From positions 1 through 5,257 of the forward strand of contig CAMWNY010000216.1 in NCBI GenBank assembly GCA_947175775.1: DNA of 5,257 nucleotides. Reading direction: 5' to 3'. Shown here in pieces: positions 1 to 5,257 of the stretch. The notes below the pieces were generated by a model, which worked only from the letters and a program-made list of their open reading frames with translations, had not been told where the DNA came from and searched no databases. The first letter of the stretch is position 1. Every line of letters starts with the position of its first letter. The stretch comes from an uncultured Lachnospiraceae bacterium (GTDB lineage Bacteria; Bacillota; Clostridia; Lachnospirales; Lachnospiraceae). A program made the translations under genes and the position numbers.

Positions 1-1908
1 GTTTTAGAGCCAAACGCATGTGTGTCGTATACCATTGTTATGGGAGTGACTGCGCAGGAGGACGAAATCGAGCATATCCTGTCCGGTTATGACAGCAAAG
101 GGAAGGTTCGGGCGGCATTTGCAAAGACGCGCGATTACTGGCAGCAGAAGGTAAATGTGCGCTATGACACGGGAGATGTGCGCTATGACAATCTGCTTCG
201 CTGGATTAGCTTTCAGCCGATATTACGGCGGATTTACGGGTGCTCTTTTCTGCCGCACCACGACTATGGCAGAGGCGGAAGAGGCTGGCGCGATTTGTGG
301 CAGGACTGCCTGTCGCTTCTGATTATGGACCCTTGCGGTGTACGGAAGATGATTTTGGACAATTACGGAGGCGTGCGGATTGACGGCACCAACGCTACGA
401 TTATCGGAGAAGAACAGGGCGTCTTTGTAGCGGACAGAAACGGGATTGCGCGCGTGTGGATGGACCACGGCGTATGGCCGTTTATGACGACAAAGCTATA
501 CATTGACCAAACGGGAGATACCGCGGTTTTGAAGGAACAGGCGCCGTATTTTAAGGACGGGCAGATGCAGCGCGGCGGCGGCTTGGACAGCGCGTGGGAC
601 ACCTCGTACGGACTGCGGCAGAAGGACGAAAATGGCGCGGTGTATGAGGGCAGTATTTTAGAGCATTTGCTGTTAGAACATTTGTGCGCGTTTTATGAGG
701 TGGGGGCGCATAATCATATCCGTCTGCGCGGAGCGGACTGGAACGATGCGTTGGATATGGCAGCAGAAAACGGCGAAAGTGTGGCATTTACCTGTGCGTA
801 CGCGGGCAACCTGCTGCAGCTTGCGCAGCTTTTGGAGCAGTTGTCAGAGCAGCCCGACTGGCAGGAGATAGCGGTTTTAGCGGAGCTTGAGGTGCTTTTG
901 GCGGACGACGGTGCGCTTTACGAGGACGTTGGGGCAAAGCAGGAGCTGCTACAACGTTATCTGCAAAGCTGTCAACACAACATCAGCGGGGAGCGGATAA
1001 GCGTTTCGACGAAGGAACTGGCACAGAATTTATACCATAAGGCGCAGTGGCTGGCGGAGCATATCCGAAGGACGGAGTGGATTTCGCAGGCGCAGCATGA
1101 GGACGAGGGCTGGTTTAACAGCTATTATGACAACAACAAGGCGCGTGTGGAGGGCTATTTTGAGAACGGCGTGCGTATGCTTCTGACCGGACAGGTGTTT
1201 GCAATCATGAGCGAAACCGCGACGAAGGAGCAAGTAGAAAAAATCTGCAGGAGCGCCGATCGTTATCTGTATCAGAAGGAAATCGGCGGGTATCGTTTGA
1301 ATACGGATTTCGGGGAGCTGAAATTTGATTTGGGCAGAATGTTCGGCTTTGCGTACGGGGAGAAGGAGAACGGGGCGGTCTTTTCACACATGACCGTAAT
1401 GTACGCGAACGCACTGTATCAGCGCGGATTTGTAAAGGAAGGCTACAAGGCGCTGCAGACGCTTGTGGACGCGGCGATGAACTTTGAAACAAGCCGGATT
1501 TACCCGGGCATACCGGAATATTTTAACGGATCGGGCAGGGGAATGTACCATTATTTAACGGGTGCCGCAAGCTGGTATATGCTCACGGTTGTCACACAGG
1601 TGTTCGGCGTGCGCGGCGCGCTTGGCGATATGGTGCTATGTCCGAAGCTGTGCGCGGAGCAGTTTGACGCGCAGGGAAATGCGAAGATTTGTTTCCATTT
1701 TGCGCAAAAGGAATTTGAAGTGGTTTATAAAAATCCGCAAAAGCTTTCTTACGGGGAATACGCGGTCAAAAAGGTATTTTGCGACGGACAGGAATGTGGA
1801 ACGGTTTTGGACAGCTCGGCAGTCCTTGACAGGGAAACGATTGTGTCTTTGTCGGATACGGTACATACAATCGAGGCAGAGCTGGGCGCGAAACAGGAAG
1901 AAAATTAA
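1..1908 (+). CDS. GH94 inverting phosphorylase, large 1,2-beta-oligoglucan phosphorylase-like type (5' partial)
   Basis: C-terminal 635 residues of a cytoplasmic glycoside phosphorylase of family GH94 (old name glycosyltransferase 36). The family cleaves beta-linked oligosaccharides with inorganic phosphate, inverting the anomer and releasing a sugar 1-phosphate. The frame is open to the first base, and no ribosome binding site precedes the GTG at 22, so the true start is upstream; related enzymes have about 1100 residues, so the N-terminal beta-sandwich and linker are missing here. Visible in order, numbered from base 1: the barrel segment RGWRDLWQD (280-306), an MDHGVWP segment, the general-acid motif GADWNDALD with DWND at 736-747 (Asp246), the phosphate-site ENGAVFSH ending in His463 (1387-1389), and YLTGAAS (1552-1572, Thr520). 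A C-terminal beta domain fills roughly residues 535-635. All expected catalytic motifs are present. GH94 membership is firm. Activity on beta-1,2-glucooligosaccharides is inferred from remembered similarity to Listeria and Lachnoclostridium enzymes; another beta-glucan linkage remains possible. It lies 35 bases before the next GH94 gene and is probably co-transcribed with it. Confidence 0.9.
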   Translation, partial: VLEPNACVSYTIVMGVTAQEDEIEHILSGYDSKGKVRAAFAKTRDYWQQKVNVRYDTGDVRYDNLLRWISFQPILRRIYGCSFLPHHDYGRGGRGWRDLWQDCLSLLIMDPCGVRKMILDNYGGVRIDGTNATIIGEEQGVFVADRNGIARVWMDHGVWPFMTTKLYIDQTGDTAVLKEQAPYFKDGQMQRGGGLDSAWDTSYGLRQKDENGAVYEGSILEHLLLEHLCAFYEVGAHNHIRLRGADWNDALDMAAENGESVAFTCAYAGNLLQLAQLLEQLSEQPDWQEIAVLAELEVLLADDGALYEDVGAKQELLQRYLQSCQHNISGERISVSTKELAQNLYHKAQWLAEHIRRTEWISQAQHEDEGWFNSYYDNNKARVEGYFENGVRMLLTGQVFAIMSETATKEQVEKICRSADRYLYQKEIGGYRLNTDFGELKFDLGRMFGFAYGEKENGAVFSHMTVMYANALYQRGFVKEGYKALQTLVDAAMNFETSRIYPGIPEYFNGSGRGMYHYLTGAASWYMLTVVTQVFGVRGALGDMVLCPKLCAEQFDAQGNAKICFHFAQKEFEVVYKNPQKLSYGEYAVKKVFCDGQECGTVLDSSAVLDRETIVSLSDTVHTIEAELGAKQEEN

Positions 1909-1921
1909 GATTTTTTCAAAT

Positions 1922-1931
1922 AAGGAAGGAG
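1922..1931 (+). promoter_or_regulatory. Ribosome binding site of the 804-residue GH94 gene
   Basis: The purine run AAGGAAGGAG ends 12 bases before the ATG at 1944, somewhat long but usable spacing. It sits in a 35-base gap after the upstream GH94 stop codon. The gap has no promoter-like hexamer pair and no hairpin, which supports co-transcription of the two phosphorylase genes. Confidence 0.7.
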
Positions 1932-1943
1932 CAAAACAGAACA

Positions 1944-4358
1944 ATGAATTACGGATATTTTGATGATGAAAAACGCGAATATGTCATTGTAAGACCGGAC
2001 ACGCCCGCTCCGTGGGCAAATTATTTAGGCTCTCCTGCGTATGGCGCGGTGATTTCCAATAACGCGGGCGGCTACAGCTTCGCAAAGTCCGGCGCAAACG
2101 GCAGGATACTTCGTTATGTCTTTAACGATTTTGACCGTCCGGGGCGTTATATTTATTTGCAGGACAACGAAACAAAGGATTATTGGTCCGCGTCGTGGCA
2201 GCCTGTGGGAAAGGACTTAAACGATTACAGAAGCGAGTGCCGTCACGGAACGGCGTATACGAAAATGCTTGCGGATTATAGCGGCATTCATTCGCAGGTG
2301 CTTTACTATGTGCCGCTTGACAGGGAATATGAGGTCTGGTGCATTCAAGTGACAAACAATTCGGAGCGCACAAGAGCGTTAAACATTACGGGCTATGCGG
2401 AATTTACAAACAACAGCAATTATGAGCAGGACCAGGTGAATTTGCAGTATTCGCAGTATATTACACGCACGGTCTTTCAGGACAACCGGATTTGTCAGAG
2501 GATACATGGCAATTTGGACAGTCTTGAGAAAGGTAAGGACGTGGATGACAAGATTGTCGTGGAGCGCTTTTTCGGGCTTGCGGGGGCTGGTGTCTCCTCA
2601 TACTGCGGCGACAGGGAGGCGTTTCTCGGAAGGTATCATGGCTATGGGAATCCAGTCGGCGTGATAAACGGGGACTTGGGCGGCGTGCTTAGCTACAACG
2701 AAAACGGCTGCGGTGCGCTGACGGCAGGCATTCAGCTTGCGCCAAATGAGACAAAATGCCTTGCGTTTGTACTGGGGATGAAAGACAGCGCGCAGGCGCA
2801 GGAGATTTTGGCACAGTATGAAAATCCCAAAGAAGTCTGTGAAAAAGAGCAGCAGGAGCTGATTACCTACTGGCACGGAAAGCTTTCGCATTTCCAAGTC
2901 AAAACGCCAAGTCCCGAGTTTGACACCATGATAAACACATGGAATGCCTACAACTGTTTTATGACCTTTATATGGTCGCGCGCCGCGTCGTTTACATATT
3001 GCGGTCTGCGCAACGGCTACGGCTACCGGGATACAGTGCAGGACATTCAGGGAGTCATTCACCTTGCGCCGGAAATGGCGGTGGAAAAAATCCGTTTTAT
3101 GCTTTCTGCGCAGGTGGACAACGGCGGCGGGCTTCCGCTTGTGAAGTTTACGCATAATGCCGGACATGAGGATACGCCGGACGATGCGTCTTATGTGAAG
3201 GAAACGGGACACCCGGCGTACCGTGCGGACGATGCGCTTTGGCTGTTCCCGACAGTTTATAAATACGTCTGCGAGTCGGGAGACCTTTCCTTTATTGACG
3301 AAGTCATTCCGTTTGCCAACAAGGGGGAAGCGACGGTGTATGAGCACTTAAAACGTGCTGTCTCGTTTTCCATGAACCATTTGGGACCGCACAAAATGCC
3401 GGCAGGACTGTATGCGGACTGGAACGATTGTCTGCGTCTTGGAGCGGACGGAGAGTCGAGCTTTGTGGCATTCCAGTTTTACTATGCAATGACGATTTTA
3501 AGACTGTTTGCGCAGCATAAGGAGGACAGCGAATATATTCAATATTTGGATACATGTCAGGAAAAGCTTGGCAGCCTGATACAGGAATTGTGCTGGAATG
3601 AAGACCGCTTTATCCGCGGATTTACGCAGCAGGGGGAGGTCATCGGAAAGCGGACCGATTTGGAGGCAAATCTGTGGCTCAATCCGCAGAGCTGGTCGGT
3701 TATCAGCGGACTGGCGACAAAGGAGCAGGCGGATTTGGCTTTGGATAACGTTTATGGGCAGTTGAACACGGAATATGGCGCAATGTTGATGAATCCGCCG
3801 TACCACAGCCATGCGTTTGACGGGGCGCTTGCGGTAATTTACAATGCCGGAACGAAGGAAAACGCGGGGATTTTTTCCCAGTCGCAGGGTTGGATTATTT
3901 TGGCGGAGGCGTTGCGCGGGCATGGAGAACGTGCGTTTGAGTATTTTATGGAGAACGCGCCGGCAGCGCAGAATGACAGGGCGGAAATCCGCAGGCTGGA
4001 GCCGTATTGTTACGGGCAGTTTACGGAAGGGAAGGCAAGCCCGCATTTCGGGCGTTCGCATGTGCACTGGCTGACAGGAACCGCGTCGACGGTGATGGTA
4101 GGCTGTGTCGAGGGAATTTTGGGAATGCGTCCTGATTTTTATGGTCTGCGGATTGCGCCCTCCGTTCCAAAGGCGTGGGAGTTCTTTGAAATTGACAAGG
4201 ATTTCAGGGGCAGCCATTTACATATCACAGTGCGTAATCCGAAGCATTCGGAGAGCGGTTTCCATAAGATGACCGTGGACGGCGTGGAGCTGGAGGATAA
4301 TTATATTCCGGCAAAGCTGCTGAAAGCAAATTCAGAAATCGTGTTGGAGATTTCATAA
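1944..4358 (+). CDS. GH94 disaccharide phosphorylase, cellobiose/chitobiose phosphorylase architecture
   Basis: Complete 804-residue cytoplasmic GH94 phosphorylase, matching the usual length of about 800. It would split a beta-linked disaccharide with phosphate into a sugar 1-phosphate and a free sugar. The start is supported by the family-typical opening MNYGYFDDEKREYVI and the upstream Shine-Dalgarno site. Domains, approximate: N-terminal beta-sandwich 1-270, helical linker to 310, (alpha/alpha)6 barrel 310-735, C-terminal beta domain 735-804. Motifs: NGYGYRDTVQD with Arg362, RADDALW, YADWNDCLRLG with the general acid Asp492 (DWND at 3417-3428), KENAGIFSQ, and WLTGTAS with Thr711. Asp492 coincides in number with the catalytic Asp of Vibrio chitobiose phosphorylase. 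One oddity is Gln646 (3879-3881), where characterised relatives have a phosphate-contacting histidine. The opening resembles chitobiose phosphorylase most, but the loop before KENAGIF resembles neither that enzyme nor cellobiose phosphorylase, so the substrate is open: cellobiose, laminaribiose, sophorose or another disaccharide. Family confidence is very high, substrate confidence low. Confidence 0.95.
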   Translation: MNYGYFDDEKREYVIVRPDTPAPWANYLGSPAYGAVISNNAGGYSFAKSGANGRILRYVFNDFDRPGRYIYLQDNETKDYWSASWQPVGKDLNDYRSECRHGTAYTKMLADYSGIHSQVLYYVPLDREYEVWCIQVTNNSERTRALNITGYAEFTNNSNYEQDQVNLQYSQYITRTVFQDNRICQRIHGNLDSLEKGKDVDDKIVVERFFGLAGAGVSSYCGDREAFLGRYHGYGNPVGVINGDLGGVLSYNENGCGALTAGIQLAPNETKCLAFVLGMKDSAQAQEILAQYENPKEVCEKEQQELITYWHGKLSHFQVKTPSPEFDTMINTWNAYNCFMTFIWSRAASFTYCGLRNGYGYRDTVQDIQGVIHLAPEMAVEKIRFMLSAQVDNGGGLPLVKFTHNAGHEDTPDDASYVKETGHPAYRADDALWLFPTVYKYVCESGDLSFIDEVIPFANKGEATVYEHLKRAVSFSMNHLGPHKMPAGLYADWNDCLRLGADGESSFVAFQFYYAMTILRLFAQHKEDSEYIQYLDTCQEKLGSLIQELCWNEDRFIRGFTQQGEVIGKRTDLEANLWLNPQSWSVISGLATKEQADLALDNVYGQLNTEYGAMLMNPPYHSHAFDGALAVIYNAGTKENAGIFSQSQGWIILAEALRGHGERAFEYFMENAPAAQNDRAEIRRLEPYCYGQFTEGKASPHFGRSHVHWLTGTASTVMVGCVEGILGMRPDFYGLRIAPSVPKAWEFFEIDKDFRGSHLHITVRNPKHSESGFHKMTVDGVELEDNYIPAKLLKANSEIVLEIS

Positions 4359-4407
4359 TAATGTAATAAAAGAAATGTAAAAAAGATGACAAAGAAACGA
4401 CATGAAT

Positions 4408-4437
4408 TTGACATTTTTTGTGGCATTTTGATATATT
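4408..4437 (+). promoter_or_regulatory. SigA-type promoter for the solute-binding lipoprotein gene
   Basis: A perfect -35 hexamer TTGACA (4408-4413) is followed by an 18-base spacer and a -10 hexamer TATATT (4432-4437, five of six consensus). TG at 4429-4430 forms an extended -10. Predicted transcription start is near 4444, giving a leader of about 67 bases before the lipoprotein ATG at 4511. The promoter lies in the AT-rich gap between the second GH94 gene and the lipoprotein gene, so the transporter genes can be expressed apart from the phosphorylases. Read by eye, not scored. Confidence 0.75.
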
Positions 4438-4444
4438 GCAGGGC

Positions 4445-4458
4445 AGAAAACGTTTAAG
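4445..4458 (+). promoter_or_regulatory. Putative LacI/CcpA-family operator (cre-like) at the transcription start
   Basis: The core AAACGTTT (4448-4455) is a perfect 8-base palindrome with central CG, the hallmark of LacI-family operators. Aligned on that CG, the 14 bases AGAAAACGTTTAAG fit the catabolite-response consensus TGWAANCGNTNWCA at 11 of 14 positions; the misfits are the first base and the last two. It begins at or just after the predicted start near 4444, a position where a bound repressor would block initiation or early elongation. It could serve CcpA or a local LacI-type regulator; the regulator gene is not in this window. Confidence 0.5.
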
Positions 4459-4496
4459 ATGGTTGTAACAAAGCAATCAAAGAAATGAAAAAATGT

Positions 4497-4502
4497 AGGA
4501 GG
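4497..4502 (+). promoter_or_regulatory. Ribosome binding site of the solute-binding lipoprotein gene
   Basis: AGGAGG, a perfect anti-16S core, ends 8 bases before the ATG at 4511. This ideal spacing fixes the start codon and suggests strong translation, as is usual for a sugar-binding lipoprotein made in excess over its permease. Confidence 0.9.
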
Positions 4503-4510
4503 AATTTAAC

Positions 4511-5257
4511 ATGAAAAAGAAATTAGTCAGTATCGTATTAATGACAGCGCTTGCGGCAGGCACACTGGCAGGCTGTGGCGGACAGGGCGGCTCGAGTGCA
4601 GGCGACAGCGCAAACGTGCAGACCGGAGGGGAGGCGCAGGGCAGCAGTTCGGACGCGGCGGCAGTTACGGACGAGGGCAAGATTATCAACATCTACAGCT
4701 GGAACAACGAGTTTCGTGAGCGCGTGGAGCTGGTTTATCCCGAGGTGAAGGAAACGTCTGCGGACGGAACGGTGACTATCTTAAACGACGGAACGGAAAT
4801 ACACTGGATTATCAATCCCAATCAGGACGGCGTTTATCAGCAGAAGCTTGACGAGGCGCTGCTCAATCAGGCAAGCGCTGCGGCGGACGACAAGGTTGAC
4901 ATTTTCTTATCAGAAACAGATTATGTAAATAAATACACCGACGCGGAGGCGGACATTGCAATGCCTTTAACAGACCTTGGCATCAATCCCGATACGGATC
5001 TTGCGGATCAGTACAGTTTTACAAAAGTAACGGCGTCTGACGAGAACGGCGTGCAGAGAGGCTCGACATGGCAGTGCTGTCCGGGACTGCTTGTATACCG
5101 CCGCGACATTGCAAAAGAGGTGTTCGGTACGGACGATCCCGAGGAAATCGGCGCGAAGGTGAAGGACTGGGATACGATTAAGGCGACGGCAGGCGAGCTG
5201 AAGGCAAAAGGTTATTATACGTTTGCGTCGTATGCGGACACATTCCGTCTTTACGGC
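4511..5257 (+). CDS. Carbohydrate ABC transporter solute-binding lipoprotein (3' partial)
   Basis: First 249 residues of an extracellular sugar-binding lipoprotein; the frame is open to the window end and related proteins have roughly 420-480 residues. The N terminus has a positive MKKK segment, a hydrophobic core and the lipobox LAGC, with Cys22 (4574-4576) the predicted lipidated residue, so the protein would be anchored on the outer face of the membrane. Residues 23-53, rich in Gly, Ser, Ala and Gln, look like a flexible tether. The folded part starts near IINIYSWNNEF, a typical first beta-strand of clostridial sugar-binding proteins. Later, LLVYRRDIAKEVFGTDDPEE resembles the segment in this family where the protein recognises itself as a type 1 sugar-binding fold. 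Adjacent cysteines 189-190 are unusual. It has its own promoter and operator and probably leads a transporter operon with two permease genes downstream. The sugar cannot be read from sequence; the neighbouring phosphorylases suggest a beta-linked oligosaccharide. Confidence 0.9.
   Translation, partial: MKKKLVSIVLMTALAAGTLAGCGGQGGSSAGDSANVQTGGEAQGSSSDAAAVTDEGKIINIYSWNNEFRERVELVYPEVKETSADGTVTILNDGTEIHWIINPNQDGVYQQKLDEALLNQASAAADDKVDIFLSETDYVNKYTDAEADIAMPLTDLGINPDTDLADQYSFTKVTASDENGVQRGSTWQCCPGLLVYRRDIAKEVFGTDDPEEIGAKVKDWDTIKATAGELKAKGYYTFASYADTFRLYG

Noticed and set aside
22..24. GTG as the start codon of the first GH94 gene
   Set aside because: The frame is open through bases 1-21, there is no Shine-Dalgarno sequence before it, and the protein would lack the N-terminal half typical of this GH94 type. 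It is an internal valine codon.
1909..1917. T run after the first GH94 stop as a possible terminator
   Set aside because: No GC-rich inverted repeat precedes the T run, and the next gene's ribosome binding site follows directly.
1562..1963. 133-codon + strand frame overlapping the end of the first GH94 gene and the start of the second
   Set aside because: It is a shifted frame over two supported genes, with an Arg- and Cys-rich translation that lacks family features.
2598..3347. 249-codon open frame on the minus strand
   Set aside because: It lies wholly antisense to the well-conserved 804-residue GH94 gene and its translation resembles no protein I recognise. It is explained by codon bias of the gene opposite.
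3498..4217. 239-codon open frame on the minus strand
   Set aside because: It is antisense to the catalytic region of the same GH94 gene, rich in Arg, Pro and Leu, and has no recognisable domain.
4360..4380. Direct repeat AATGTAA at 4360-4366 and 4374-4380
   Set aside because: Seven-base repeats are expected by chance in AT-rich intergenic DNA, and it has no symmetry suggesting an operator.
4444..4510. Possible riboswitch or structured leader upstream of the lipoprotein gene
   Set aside because: The leader is only about 67 bases, A-rich, and shows no paired stems or known riboswitch core.

Overview
The window looks like part of a carbohydrate-utilisation locus from an anaerobic Bacillota bacterium, most likely a Lachnospiraceae-type Clostridium. 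That assignment is inferred from three things: strong purine-rich Shine-Dalgarno sites, a lysine-led lipoprotein signal peptide with an LAGC lipobox, and close resemblance (from memory) of the proteins to clostridial GH94 phosphorylases and sugar-binding lipoproteins. All supported genes lie on the + strand.

Layout: (1) Bases 1-1908 hold the C-terminal 635 residues of a large GH94 inverting phosphorylase whose start lies upstream of the window. Its motifs resemble the roughly 1100-residue 1,2-beta-oligoglucan phosphorylase type. (2) After a 35-base gap with a Shine-Dalgarno site comes a complete 804-residue GH94 phosphorylase (1944-4358) of the cellobiose/chitobiose phosphorylase architecture. 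(3) A 152-base AT-rich gap carries no evident terminator hairpin. It does carry a near-consensus SigA promoter (TTGACA, 18 bases, TATATT with an extended TG) and, at the predicted transcription start, a palindrome with central CG of the LacI/CcpA operator type. (4) From 4511 to the window end runs the first 249 residues of a sugar-binding lipoprotein of an ABC importer.

Taken together, the lipoprotein would capture an oligosaccharide outside the cell, and permeases presumably encoded downstream would import it. The two cytoplasmic phosphorylases would then cleave it with phosphate, giving sugar 1-phosphate (alpha-glucose 1-phosphate if the substrate is a beta-glucan) without spending ATP on that sugar. 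The large enzyme would suit longer chains and the 804-residue enzyme disaccharides. The linkage is not provable from sequence; beta-1,2-glucan is the best guess, based on the large enzyme and its neighbouring binding protein.

The two most noteworthy points are a glutamine in the 804-residue enzyme where the family has its phosphate-binding histidine, and the pairing of two different GH94 types in one apparent operon. I saw no RNA genes, mobile elements, CRISPR arrays or long repeats.
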